64,000 nucleotides of DNA from Paradesertivirga mongoliensis. Lineage in GTDB: Bacteria; Bacteroidota; Bacteroidia; Sphingobacteriales; Sphingobacteriaceae. Where the stretch lies: positions 917,387 to 981,386 of the forward strand of contig NZ_JAFMZO010000003.1 of assembly GCF_024436395.1 (NCBI RefSeq), read 5' to 3'. The translations under genes and the position numbers were made by a program. The stretch's first letter is position 1. The number at the start of each line of letters is the position of its first letter. Shown here piece after piece: positions 37,201 through 46,800 of this stretch. The notes beneath the pieces are model-generated. The model had not been told where the DNA came from. It ran no database searches and saw nothing but the letters and a program-made list of their open reading frames with translations.

Positions 37201-40173
37201 AATACAGTCCTGGAACTTTATACCAATGTCGCCAGGCCCCAAATCAGAGACTTTGGCAGTCGCTGGCAGGTTAAAGACCCCTCCTTCGACGTAAACCCTG
37301 GTACCGAAAGTCCCCGCAGTAATGCCAATAGCATCCGCCGTTTCAGGACTATTCCAATAACAATTCAGTAAATGGATTTCTGCGTTTCTGGCGCGCACCA
37401 TCCTGGCCTTTACGCCCGGAGCCCACCAGCAGTTTTGCCAGGTAGTACTATAACGTCCATCAGCAGGGGCATCTGAATCACTTCCCCCAATAAGATTTGA
37501 AAAACGGTGATCTGGGGACCCTCCGGGGCCGCCGGCTCTTGGTGCTTTGAGATAAGTAAACTTACACCATGAAACCGTAATACTGTCAGAGTCGCCGGAA
37601 TTGTCAAAGTTTCCGTCAGTTCCGTCCTGAAACTCGCAATGATCTACCCAAATTTTATACCCTCCTTTGTTCGATAACAGGTCATATCCATCAACGTCAT
37701 ATGCTCCGGGACCTTCAAAGGTGAGGTTCTGAATAATGACATTTCTGGAGCCCTCTGTAAGGAAAAATATACCAGAACCAGACTTTGTCTGATCCAAATT
37801 GATCAGTCTGGCGCCAGGCAGACCTATAATGGATTTATTAGAAAAAACACCCGATATCCTGTTTGTAGTGATCGTACCAGAGACGAGGATAACTGATTTA
37901 CTACCGTTAATAGCGTCTGCAAGCTCGGCTGCTGTTCTTACTGTGACAGTGTTTTCTGGTGTGGGAGTACCGCCGCCAGTAGTACCTTCCGCGTAACCTA
38001 TCGGTTTTGATAGCTTTGAAGAAACAGGAGTATTAAATGTAATCTCGTCGCCATATACGGTGCCAACACTGTTGGTCGCATAGGCCCTTACAAAATATTT
38101 AAAGTTTTCGGTCAGACCCGTAAGGGTCCCTGAATGAAAACCTGCACCAGTGCCCAAAACGGCCTTGTTATCAGCGACAGTTGGTGTCCCAGTGGTATTC
38201 CAGCATAATCCCAACGTAGTCATAGCGTTACCATCGTTGGTGATCGTTCCACCACCAACTGCCTTGTATGAGAAGACGCTTGTGATAGGAGCCGTAGTTA
38301 CAGCGGGAAGTGCCACGGCACCTGTGCTAAGCTGCTTTACTTCGCCATATGATGTACCGGCTATATTTACCGCATAAGCGCGATAATAATAAGTGGTATT
38401 CGGTGTAAGATTTATAAGAGTACTTGTGAAAACACCTGGTCCGGTGCCATCTGTGGATTTGCTATCGGCAGTAGTTGGAGCCCCTGTGGTATTCCAACAC
38501 ACTCCCCGCTCGGTAATGGGAGCACCGCCATCATCTGTAACATTTCCCCCGCTGGTAGCCAGTTCACCTTTCACATCTGTTGCAGCTGTTGTTGAAAGCA
38601 CCGCAGGTGTGGCTGCAACCGTTGTAAAAGTCAGTTCATTTCCATAAGCTGTACCCGCCCTGCTTGTTGCGTATGCACGAACATATATCAATGTTCCGGC
38701 AGGCAAGCCAGTTAACGGACTACTAAACGCGCCTATTCCTGTTCCAGCCGGCACTTTATTGTCTGCGATAATAGGTGCAGTTTTCGTATTCCAAACTACA
38801 CCTCGTTCAACTAAAACCTTCGAACCAGCCGCGGTAATTTCCCCGCCAGTAATTGCAGTATTCTTATTTATATCAGTGACAGCAGATGTAGTTAAGCTGG
38901 GTAAAGTCCCGGAAGGAAAAACTGTAACTGTGATATTATCTATATCTGTATCACCTCCACTGTTATTTCCGATTCTTAGCTGATTGACGCTTCCGCTGTT
39001 AATTTTAACCACTATTTTCTCGCCTCTCACGGTTTCTATATCCTTTAGCAATGACCAGGTTGCCCCTCCATTGCTGGAAGTGTAAATAGTTAAGGTACGA
39101 TCGCCGCGACCTTCGTAAAAAGACAATTCGGAGACACCATCTTCCAGAAGTGGCGTAGTTACGTAAGCCCCTCCTTTTAGTACACGAAGCGCGCTCACAG
39201 ATCCATCTGTAATATAAAGAGGAGAAGTTGAACGGTAGGCATTGAAATAGGTCCAGTCGCCCTGACCAGGCACATTAATTGTTACAGGGCTCGTTGGCTG
39301 TGAGGTAGGAAAGTGTGAATTATCATTGAACGGCTGGGTCCAGTACGCAACAGGAGCATCAGCTGCACGGGTAGTAAAGGGTACTACAAGTCCATAACTT
39401 ATTCCGTCTGGTGTTTGGGCATAAGCTTTCACATAATAGGTCTTTCCTATTTCCAAACTACTTATCGTTCCAGAAAATGTCCCTGTAGTGCCGGGTATCT
39501 CCAGTTTATTTGAATTTATATCCGGCGAACCTGTTTCATTATAAACAATTCCCCGAGCCGTAATGGTTGTAAGGTTTTGTGAAATAATGTCCCCGCCAAC
39601 AACTGCAGAAGTTTGTGTAACATCCACTGGCGTAGCCGTTGTCGTAGAGACTCCCGGAGCTCCGGCGCTGGTAACCAGTACATTGTCAATATAAAGACCA
39701 CTGTTTGAGTTGGATGAAAATCTGACATACCTCACTGCCGGATTATTAATGGTCACGGTTCTTAGTGTCCATGCCGCGGTAGAGGCGTAACTGTCTACAG
39801 TTACCCATGTTGTCTTATCCACAGACGTTTCCACAATAACCGTCCTGCTACTTGTTCTGATGGTGTGATAGGTGAGCACACCAGCACCGTTATCCAGGCG
39901 CGGCGACATTAAGGCCGCTGTTTTGTTTTTAAAAAGAAAGCTAAAACTCCCTTCAAAAGCAGCTACCGCATTGCTCTGCACGTTATCCCTGGCGGCAGTC
40001 CAGGTTCCTGTAGAAGAAGGAATTTCGGTAAAGGTGCTGGGGGAATTGGCCCAGATGTTACCCTCGAAACCTTCTACACTATAAGTGTACGATTGGCCAT
40101 AAAGCGACTGTACACCCAGGATAGAGAATAAAATGACTAAAACAAGATGTAGTGATCGTAGAATTTTTTTCAT
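34228..40173 (-). CDS. Giant multidomain PL1 pectate lyase with T9SS sorting domain
   Basis: A 1981-residue exported enzyme. The start at 40173 (MKKILRSLHLVLVILFS) gives the signal peptide ending SLYGQ. Order: N-terminal carbohydrate-binding-like region (to about 270, with a second similar stretch), several fibronectin-like modules each with GVxWNTxxxP, PL1 beta-helix (about 725-1045), two putative-Ig modules, a ThuA/amidotransferase-like Rossmann region (about 1225-1450), five near-identical 89-residue Ig modules (FTWGGGATDVTVTGLPAGL) and a type A T9SS C-terminal domain (ILVMDINGRIVLRKS, GNLRAGVYICSMQIDG, ending KRVIKL). PL1 landmarks are KIWVDHCEFQDGTDGNFD, DSDSITVSWCKF and RMVRARNAEIHLLNCYW (catalytic Arg region). 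It should act outside the cell or at its surface on polygalacturonate. PorV, which T9SS cargo needs, is encoded just upstream. Confidence 0.93.
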   Translation of the reverse strand: MKKILRSLHLVLVILFSILGVQSLYGQSYTYSVEGFEGNIWANSPSTFTEIPSSTGTWTAARDNVQSNAVAAFEGSFSFLFKNKTAALMSPRLDNGAGVLTYHTIRTSSRTVIVETSVDKTTWVTVDSYASTAAWTLRTVTINNPAVRYVRFSSNSNSGLYIDNVLVTSAGAPGVSTTTATPVDVTQTSAVVGGDIISQNLTTITARGIVYNETGSPDINSNKLEIPGTTGTFSGTISSLEIGKTYYVKAYAQTPDGISYGLVVPFTTRAADAPVAYWTQPFNDNSHFPTSQPTSPVTINVPGQGDWTYFNAYRSTSPLYITDGSVSALRVLKGGAYVTTPLLEDGVSELSFYEGRGDRTLTIYTSSNGGATWSLLKDIETVRGEKIVVKINSGSVNQLRIGNNSGGDTDIDNITVTVFPSGTLPSLTTSAVTDINKNTAITGGEITAAGSKVLVERGVVWNTKTAPIIADNKVPAGTGIGAFSSPLTGLPAGTLIYVRAYATSRAGTAYGNELTFTTVAATPAVLSTTAATDVKGELATSGGNVTDDGGAPITERGVCWNTTGAPTTADSKSTDGTGPGVFTSTLINLTPNTTYYYRAYAVNIAGTSYGEVKQLSTGAVALPAVTTAPITSVFSYKAVGGGTITNDGNAMTTLGLCWNTTGTPTVADNKAVLGTGAGFHSGTLTGLTENFKYFVRAYATNSVGTVYGDEITFNTPVSSKLSKPIGYAEGTTGGGTPTPENTVTVRTAAELADAINGSKSVILVSGTITTNRISGVFSNKSIIGLPGARLINLDQTKSGSGIFFLTEGSRNVIIQNLTFEGPGAYDVDGYDLLSNKGGYKIWVDHCEFQDGTDGNFDNSGDSDSITVSWCKFTYLKAPRAGGPGGSPDHRFSNLIGGSDSDAPADGRYSTTWQNCWWAPGVKARMVRARNAEIHLLNCYWNSPETADAIGITAGTFGTRVYVEGGVFNLPATAKVSDLGPGDIGIKFQDCINGAADYGTVVPPTYEYIAMPSAQVQAAITNADCGAGATLFVTENGEVYSNCPSVPILAAKGKLEQEVFTGNAIEPVVFTWSGTATDVAIESLPAGLITEKNSVAKTLTISGTPTAPGTLTVKTVGGVGLPATKQVAITFTTIAPAALAFSGDLNQSVNRGSAISDMVFTWSGGTTDVSVSTLPAGLAATKDATAKTLTISGKPNLFGAFTISTIGGSGAAVSYEAIVNVLFSSAKYKVAYVTNGALPTYTNDTKILTGLKGDPNFAVTEVSSSIRGTDYSIYDLVIFSEVAGSEDPGVLELKGLNKPFVMMKVHSYKNAAAAWSWSNTETAYNQSATDTKIQVTEKTHPIFAGINFINGNEVQILSSVGSLKGLTYMDPSQFKNVSGGTIQSLATVGGQVSQVSILEIPAGTTVSGTPINQKFIQIGINSASYAQVTADGVTIVRNACLYLMGNELVEPPLHTLASTDNREQTVVSGTAISDIVFTWGGGATDVTVTGLPVGLTSSKNPGAKTLTISGTPSGSGTYTVTTTGGSKPPVSLQGTVNMLLANPTLSVTANHTQSVIKGTAITSIVFTWGGGATDVTVTGLPAGLTSSKDAGAKTLTISGTPEASGTYTVVTIGGAVPAVSLQGTVNMLLASPTLTLTSNHSQAVVKGTAISNIIFTWGGGATDVTVTGLPAGLTSSKDAGARTLTISGTPDVSGTYTVTTIGGAAPAVSLQGTVLVSLLNPTLAVTNNHTQNVIEGLAITNIVFTWGGGATDITISGLPSGLTISRDAAARTVTVSGTPGSSSSYTAATIGGASPAASVQGTINVLPANPTLEATANHNQTVIKGAAISNIIFTWGGAATGVALSGLPAGLSSHKDEGKKTLTISGTPVESGTYMVSTTGSSAPAMTLQGGITVAKGINEVNMVLKPTYVTNETVLSFHGNMSQTSEILVMDINGRIVLRKSIAVVPGMNELNIDMGNLRAGVYICSMQIDGQSHLKRVIKL
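34480..35810 (-). repeat. Tandem ~267-bp repeats encoding Ig-like modules
   Basis: Five in-frame repeats of about 89 codons within the PL1 gene, each with the core FTWGGGATDVTVTGLPAGL and TLTISGTP. The middle copies are nearly identical at the DNA level, for example the recurring GTAGCACCGCCTCCCCATGT-like blocks at about 34936, 35190, 35460 and 35730. Two more diverged modules lie at about 36490-37030, separated from the array by the Rossmann-like region. Confidence 0.85.
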
Positions 40174-40255
40174 AATACAATTGGTTAATTTCAATGTTGT
40201 TATTAAGCCCTGGCATGCAACACAAATTCTTCACCGGGCGTCTACCTCTAAAATG

Positions 40256-41440
40256 TTATTTATCTGAAGTTTTGGGTTTGCCGTCGAAATTGAAAAGGAT
40301 TCCAAAACGGATGGCGTTCGATAAGGGATTTTGATTATTACTATTTTCTGTAGGGACTACATAGGAAAAATTTAAACCAAAATCATTGTATTTAAGGCCG
40401 GCACCAAGAGTAAAATATCTACGATTCCCTTTGGTCTTGTCCTCGAAAAAATATCCGGCTCTGAGTGCAAACTGTTCTTTATACCAGTATTCGGCACCTG
40501 TCGAAATCTGCAGTTCTCTCAGTTCTTCTTTTCCGCCGCCTGGAGCGTCGCCGAAAGAGCTGAACCAGCTGCCAACTATTCCCTTGTCTCTATAATCGGC
40601 AATTTGCTCTGCCGTTGGAGGATTGCCTTGTGCATCACCTACAGGGGGTGTTGGAACAAGTAATTTATTCAGGTCAAGCCCGAAAGATAGTTTGCTATTT
40701 TCATCCAAGGCCTTAGAATAAGAAGTACCAAGTCCGAGGTTAGCAGGGATATATTCATCTCTCGTCTTATCTGAAGTGTAATTTATTTTAGTTCCTAAAT
40801 TTGTTAATGTGGCTCCAAAACTCCATCCCTCACTGCTTTGAGTTAAACCGGAGTAAAAAAAACTAATATCCCCGGCGACAGCACTACCTGACTTGTAGCT
40901 GGTTCCAGTATTACTGGCGTCTCCTTTTGCCAGGCTCGAATTAATGTACCGCATTGCTACTCCCAAGCCGACTTTTTCAGACAACTTCCGTGTATAACCT
41001 ACATCAATAGAAAATTCTTGCGGATTGGTGGCTCCAATATCCTGCCCGTTTTCATTCACCAACTGGATATTCCCAAGGCTGAAATATTTAAACGTTGCAG
41101 CAACTGCCTGTTTATCGTCTAATTTTTTATACCCCGTAGCAGAAGTTAGATATACATCATTAAGTCCTAATTTTTTCAACCAGGGCGTGTAGGTAAGAGA
41201 TGCTCCGATTGGTCTTGTATTAAAGGAAGTCTTGGCAAGATTCCAGAATGCTGAACTAGCATCAGGAGATGTCGCGATACCTACTTCGCCCATACCCCCG
41301 GCCCGCGCATCTGGAGCAATGCGAAGAAACGGAGCTGCACTTGTAACTACATTTATCTTATTATCCGACTGCGCATACAGTGTACTAGAAACACTAAATG
41401 CAAATAAAGTAATAGTGAGTTTAAACGTTAATCGTTTCAT
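40256..41440 (-). CDS. porV: PorV-type outer-membrane protein of the type IX secretion system
   Basis: A 394-residue beta-barrel of the FadL-like PorV family. The start at 41440 (MKRLTFKLTITLFAFS) places a normal signal peptide ending TLYAQ; the longer frame upstream would add 34 residues of promoter sequence. Typical segments are FLRIAPDARAGGMGEVGIAT, SSAFWNLAKTSF, the barrel strands with ATFKYFSLGNIQ and the C-terminal GLNFSYVVPTENSNNQNPL with NAIRFGILFNF. PorV shuttles T9SS cargo from the Sov translocon to the attachment complex. Here it is the first gene of an operon whose second gene (82 bp downstream) encodes a T9SS-sorted pectate lyase, so it may be a substrate-induced paralogue rather than the housekeeping copy. 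Its promoter carries the 47-bp direct-repeat operator. Confidence 0.93.
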   Translation of the reverse strand: MKRLTFKLTITLFAFSVSSTLYAQSDNKINVVTSAAPFLRIAPDARAGGMGEVGIATSPDASSAFWNLAKTSFNTRPIGASLTYTPWLKKLGLNDVYLTSATGYKKLDDKQAVAATFKYFSLGNIQLVNENGQDIGATNPQEFSIDVGYTRKLSEKVGLGVAMRYINSSLAKGDASNTGTSYKSGSAVAGDISFFYSGLTQSSEGWSFGATLTNLGTKINYTSDKTRDEYIPANLGLGTSYSKALDENSKLSFGLDLNKLLVPTPPVGDAQGNPPTAEQIADYRDKGIVGSWFSSFGDAPGGGKEELRELQISTGAEYWYKEQFALRAGYFFEDKTKGNRRYFTLGAGLKYNDFGLNFSYVVPTENSNNQNPLSNAIRFGILFNFDGKPKTSDK

Positions 41441-41544
41441 TCGTTGATTTTTGGCTTTTGTCCGTGACATGGCGTAATAATATTTGATAATTGGTTTGGT
41501 GCAGGGCCTTGCTACCCAGGTTATAATTGCAATAATTTGCACTA

Positions 41545-41552
41545 CAAATGTA
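41545..41552 (-). promoter_or_regulatory. TAnnTTTG -7 promoter box of porV
   Basis: TACATTTG on the minus strand matches the Bacteroidota -7 consensus TAnnTTTG. It is 105 bp upstream of the porV start and 36 bp from the direct-repeat operator, the same geometry as at the SusC promoter (29748-29755). Confidence 0.65.
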
Positions 41553-41587
41553 GGTCAAGATTGAGGCTGTACCACTATATCCGCCTG

Positions 41588-41634
41588 CCAAATAGCGGGC
41601 TGTGTGTCCCAAAATGCGGGGTATATTTCCCAAA
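41588..41634 (-). promoter_or_regulatory. Direct-repeat operator, copy 2 (porV promoter)
   Basis: Minus-strand TTTGGGAAATATACCCCGC and TTTGGGACACACAGCCCGC with a 21-bp period, followed by TTTGG. It is 44/47 identical to the element before the pectin SusC gene, in the same orientation and at the same distance from a -7 box. It is a candidate binding site of the hybrid regulator's AraC domain. Confidence 0.85.
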
Positions 41635-43117
41635 TGACTATTAGTTATTTCCGCATAAGTCTCAGATAGTCTCTTCATGCACATAGCGTTTACATACCGT
41701 GTCATTCCAAACATGATTATAGGATACTAATAATAATTTCCTGCGGGTATCATGTTCAATGAATAATATGGAGCCTGAAATAATTAACGTCTTATTGACT
41801 AACGCCCAATTGATCACAGTCGGCCTTTTTTGGTCCTTCTAAGTCTGTTGTTTTTCGGGTTCGTGTTTATCTTTAACAGGTCGTGATTAATCGTAATTTT
41901 GCTTGCAAATTCAGATGTGTATAGTTGCTATACTCTTGCCGTTTGCGAACTAAAAAGTCTGGGATAATTTTGATTTGTGCTCAAAGGAGTTTCATAAGAT
42001 ATTAAAGGGTTTGAATTATATGTGGTAAGAAATGCGGCAAAAGAGCCACTCTTCTCTATTTGCAGGAAGCGGGTGAGGTAAGCATGGACAAACCGGCTTT
42101 CCTGCTGACCTAATTGAAAGGAAAGCTGGCGATACATAAGAGATGATAGCACGTGACGAAATTGGGTATTAAACCTAAAGAAATCGCCCCCCCCCTTAGA
42201 TATAACTATCCCAGAAAATAAACTAACGCTTGCGATCTATCTATCCACACCAGAGGTTGAAAATGATCGAAAAGCACTAAATGTTGTTCATGGAATGCGA
42301 AGAGCCAGAAAATGAGGACGGCGGATGTCCCAAGCACCTATTGTTTGTAAGAATGCAAAGTTAGAGAATGGGAAAAAGGCTATTGTTCCAATGAGCTAAC
42401 GGCAACAATAATTAAACAAGCCTTTGAAAGATTGCATCTGGTCAATTATCCACAGAGCAATTTGGAAGGTGTCGAGGGAAAAATGGGTTAACCTGTGGAA
42501 ACGGCAGATTTCTTCTGGCAATGCGAAACCCTGTTTATTGCGTTAAATCTTCATCGACCAATTTAAGGATGAAAAAAGCCATATCCTACCGGGCCTTCCT
42601 AAAGCCATTTTTCAGAACGCGATTCAACGGGCTCAAGATGCAATGGACGGACGGAAAAGACACCAGGAACGAACACTCTGTCTCAGGATGGATGCGATAT
42701 AATCACGCCGGACTGAACGAATATATTTAATATGGCTAATAACAACTATGGGTCCCTAAAGCATAGTTCAGTCATCCTAAAGAAATATTTTTCATTATCA
42801 GAGGTGTTTTTGTGCAAATTTTGTGCACATAAAAAAGCCCCACTAGGGCAAGCGGGGCTAACTACTTGATTATAAAGCTCCCGAAGCTGGGCGCTTTTCG
42901 AACCATTTTATGGCAGATTTAAACAAATTATCAGCTATAGCAATTTAAGTCTTCATCAAAACACAGGTATTTTCACTTCTAAGTTCGCAGCGTTTATTAT
43001 GGTTCAAAAGTTTCGTTTAACAAATCGGGTTGAGAGAGTTTAAACACTTTTCTAAGAGAGAACAGCTGTTAAGACTCATCATTAGACCCGTGATTAAAGG
43101 TGCAACAAAGTTTTCGT
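41635..43117. other. Gene-poor boundary between pectin region and RHS region
   Basis: Nearly 1.5 kb without a recognisable gene. It holds a run of nine C residues (42186-42194) and copy A of the tRNA-3'-end-like element (42831-42930). Short open frames (42521-42730 plus, 41928-42152 minus) show no domain or signal peptide and are not called. It looks like a degenerate insertion boundary. Confidence 0.5.
42831..42930 (-). repeat. Copy A of tRNA-3'-end-like/terminator element
   Basis: Minus strand: TGGTTCGAAAAGCGCCCAGC, then TTCGGGAGC as at the 3' end of many tRNA genes, a 30-bp spacer, and a hairpin AGCCCC/GGGGCT followed by six Ts. Plus-strand alignment with copy B at 19009-19087 covers the terminator, GCTCCC, TGGGCGCTT, TCGAA, CATTTT and AGATTT. 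No complete tRNA cloverleaf is present. Confidence 0.6.
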
Positions 43118-43157
43118 CTACCCGCAGAGTCCCGGAAAACGGAGACTCTGCGGGTAG
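43118..43157 (-). terminator. Perfect 14-bp stem terminating the RHS operon
   Basis: CTACCCGCAGAGTC (43118-43131) pairs exactly with GACTCTGCGGGTAG (43144-43157). It stands 31 bp beyond the stop of the last minus-strand gene of the RHS block. The T content beyond it on the minus strand is modest (AAAACTTTGTT), so termination may be partial or factor-aided. Confidence 0.75.
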
Positions 43158-43187
43158 GAAAATTCGAGCGAACAACAACTAGGACAG

Positions 43188-43835
43188 TTACAGAACTTCC
43201 TTGAAACTTTCCTGCATAAGACGGTAAACCCGCTGGTTTTTTTGCTTTAACTCATATAATTCCGCCGGCATCTTTTTCGGTGGATGTGGACCATCAAAAT
43301 AAAAAAACCAAAAGCCCTTTATTTCTTTATCGGTCCGTTTTTTCAATAATTCACAGAATGATTCAATATCTGCTTTAAGTTTAGCTTGCATTCCATGCTT
43401 AAAGTGACTAACGCCATCAGCATACCATTTTCCATTACTACTTATATCGATGATTCGATTATAATACATCGTTTTTTCGATTTCCTCTAATTTAAAAAAG
43501 GCTTCAATATAAATTAAAGATTCATCATATAACGGACCTGGTTGAAAATCAGCGCCCATAGGCTCTTTGTCCGTATAACCAAATAGACCATTAAGCAATA
43601 CAAATGAACTTGGGAAGGAATCAAAATACTGTTGTTCAAACATTTTGAAAGAAGAAGAAGACAACCTCTTGTACGCTTTCTTAAGCTGTTCTGCTTTATG
43701 TTTTAAATCTGATTGTTCTTCTTGAATATGTTGATTCTCGTGAACATTCGATTTATTAGCTCCCTTTTGAGTTGTATTACTTATACAGCTAAGAAACAGG
43801 TTACAAAATACTATTGTTGCTAAAAGCTTTGCCAT
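43188..43835 (-). CDS. Lipoprotein, putative immunity partner of the upstream RHS protein
   Basis: A 215-residue protein with a lipoprotein signal (ATIVFCNLFLSC, Cys 17), so it is membrane-anchored facing the periplasm or the surface. A charged, Gln/Lys-rich coiled-coil-like linker (about 35-60) is followed by a compact domain with SSFKMFEQQYFDSFPSSFVL and FWFFYFDGPHPPKKMP. I do not recognise a family. It begins 2 bp after the stop of the RHS gene whose C-terminus carries a DUF5675-like domain. This is the usual place of an immunity gene, and the call rests on that position. The alternative is an accessory or target-binding lipoprotein. It is the last gene before a strong terminator. Confidence 0.6.
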   Translation of the reverse strand: MAKLLATIVFCNLFLSCISNTTQKGANKSNVHENQHIQEEQSDLKHKAEQLKKAYKRLSSSSFKMFEQQYFDSFPSSFVLLNGLFGYTDKEPMGADFQPGPLYDESLIYIEAFFKLEEIEKTMYYNRIIDISSNGKWYADGVSHFKHGMQAKLKADIESFCELLKKRTDKEIKGFWFFYFDGPHPPKKMPAELYELKQKNQRVYRLMQESFKEVL

Positions 43836-43837
43836 AA

Positions 43838-46800
43838 TTAAAGATTAGTCGGATCAATGATTTTTATTGTAGCTCCCTTACTATTGTTTTTAAAATGATC
43901 CATGATTTGTTTCAACACCCCTCCACTACCTCCAACAAAGTTTTCACCAACAGAGCTTCCTGGTAATAAGCAGCCTTCAGTGTCTCCCGGATAATTTCCT
44001 ATATGAATTAGAATTGCTCTGCTTTGAGGTACCTCATCATTGTATAATCGAAGTCCATATTTCGTTCCAACATTCAGAATTAAATTATATGTACCAGCTG
44101 GTACTCTTTTGTCCTGATTACTTTTAGTTGTTGATGGCCCTGCCGGTTCTATAAAATAACCACTAATTGTTGTACCAGGAACAGTAAAAGTTCCAGTGGT
44201 TGATTCATCCGTTTCCGTAGTTCTTTGGTATATAATTGTTGCAGGATCTGTGAGAATGGACCAGCCAGGTTCCGTGGGTAAGGGTTCCCGCGCAAAAGGA
44301 TCGCCGCCCTTTTTAGCATCCTTACCGCTCCCCTTTGGGCATTCTTTACACTGGAACGTTGAAAGTGGATCTCCCTGGTCATCGTCTTCCTCATCTTCAT
44401 TCCCTTTTTGTGCGTTATGCTGTAAACGGTAAGCAATAAAGGCCTCTCTGGCAGCTAGTCCATAAAGAGTCTCCATCCCGTCAGGATCTGTATTATTTAT
44501 GGGATTGTTATCTGTATAATTATATGGTGTTAAATGATGAAACTTTTCCGCAAGCGGATCGATGACATTCCACCTACCTATCACCGGATCATAGAACCTC
44601 GCCCCGTAATCATACTGTCCATCCTCATTCAAAGAACCCAACTCATCCTGCAACTCTTTTCCACTATAAAGATATTGATTTACTCCGGAAACCGGACTCA
44701 CTAATTTACGCTTTCCGAATGCGTAGTAGTTGTCTTCCTGTAACCGTCTAACAGCTCCATTATGAATATCGAAGGTGTACCGTACGTTACCCAGGTGATC
44801 GGTCAGGTTGTGGTGGTAAGTATAAGTGCCGCCATTGTTCTGTGCTATTCCGGTTTCGGTCTGGACACGATCGATCGTACCGCCGCTGTATTCGATGCCG
44901 CCAATATAATGACGACTGGTGGTTATCGAATTGATGATACTGGTTTTTGTAAGTCTTTGCCCTAAAGCATTGTAGGTATAACTCAAGCTGGTACCGGTTT
45001 TGCTGGCCGTTACAGGCAGGTTCAACAAATTATAGGTCAGCCCCATGCCGTTTCTGCCATCAGTGATCGCATTGCCGTTCACATCATAAACATAGGCGCT
45101 TGCAATATTATCGACGGACGATAAGCGGTTGCCGTTGTAACGATATTGGTTCGCGGTTCCGCCATCCCTGCTAAGGGTACTGATATTTCCCATTACATCG
45201 TAGGTTAATACTTCGCTCATGGCAATGCCTGTGCTTATGCCGCTTGTAAGTCTGTTCAGCTTGTCATACCCATAGCTATACACATTCGAATAACTAGAGC
45301 CCGCCCCCCAAAGCTGACCTGAAATATTTCCGTTGTATTGCGGAGATATTCCGTCATCATACGTCAGCTGCACGCTAAATTGTGTTGATGTCTGGCTTTT
45401 TAGCCAGCCACGTGGGTTATATTTGTAGGTGGTGCTTTGCAGGTTATTATGTAACTTCTTTTCGATTAACTGACCAACTTCGTTATACTCCAATTCAGAA
45501 AGGCTCACTTCTGTATTGCCTGTCCCGCCCGTAGTCTGGAAGGTTTGCTTCTTCCTGCCCATATGGTCGTAAGTATAACTGTTAGCAATGGTAACACTGT
45601 CGGTACTGCTGGTATGGCTGCGACTGCTGCTTAGCAATTCATTGGTAAAGCTATAGGTATTATCTACAATGTCGGTTCCGTCCAGGTGGTTTTCTGATTT
45701 AATTTTAATAACTCTTCCATCTTCATCATAGTAGTTTACTGTCAATAACATCGTAGAACTTCCCAATACACCGGTTTTAGTAGCAGTAGGCAAAAAGGTT
45801 ACATTTGCTCGCTGACCGGTAGAACTTCCGCCGAAGCTGTTTCCGGGAACATCGTAGCTGTCGTAATAATTTAGGGTAAGCGTGGTAATAAGGGTTTGAG
45901 GATAGGTCCGGTATTCCGACTGAGCATTGGTATACCCGTTACCCCCGGTTTGCCTGATCTCCCATTGATGGGATTGACCATCAACACTATTTTGTATATC
46001 CAAACGATACGAAGTATTAGCGGCGCTCCCACTATGTACCCATACTCCCTTGGTTACTGTTCTTCCGTGTGCATCGTACTTTGCGATTAACCATTCCTGG
46101 CCGCCATGGCTACGCTGCATGGCATCCTGGCTCATGACTACCTGGTCAAGCGCATTATAAACCAAATACTCCCACCCTTTCCCTGGGATCTTCTTTTCCA
46201 CCACCCGGTTACGGTGGTCGTATTTGTAACCGTAGATAAACTCCAGGAATTCATTATCACTTTCCGCATAGCTGCTCCCAGTTATGGCTGGTGGTACCAC
46301 ATAACGCAGATTCCCTATGCCGTCGTACACATAGTAAGTAGATAGAGATGCGGTTTCACTTTCCCATGCCCTTTTGAGAACTAACCTTCCCTCTTTGTCT
46401 TTATACTCTTCGGTGGTTCCGGCTTTGCCCGAGGTCCAGTTCTCGTCTCTTTGAAAGGTTTTATAGAGCTGATTGTCTCCATAGGTGGCCGGGCTTTCTA
46501 AGCCAGAGCTCGTGATTACCCAACGCTTCACCTCTCCCGTGTCGCTGGTGCCGTAGGTGGTTCTTAGAGTATGTCCCGTCCCGACTTTAAAAACATCCCC
46601 GGGTGCACCTTGTTCCAGTACGCGGTTCAGTACTGAGCACTCAAATAAGGTCTCAGAATAAGGTACATTAAATGTAATGGACTGCCCTGGCGCGGGGCTG
46701 CTTGCGTTATAATAATCGCTTAAATCTTTCGCCCAGTCTAACTGATAATATCCAAGATTACTCGCGGTGGCGTAGGGCAGAAACTTCTTTACCTCACGCC

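Noticed and set aside
42186..42194. Run of nine C residues as a phase-variation tract
   Set aside because: No gene or promoter can be placed at or beside it.
42521..42730. 69-codon plus-strand frame
   Set aside because: No domain, no signal peptide and no conserved context; lies in a degenerate region.
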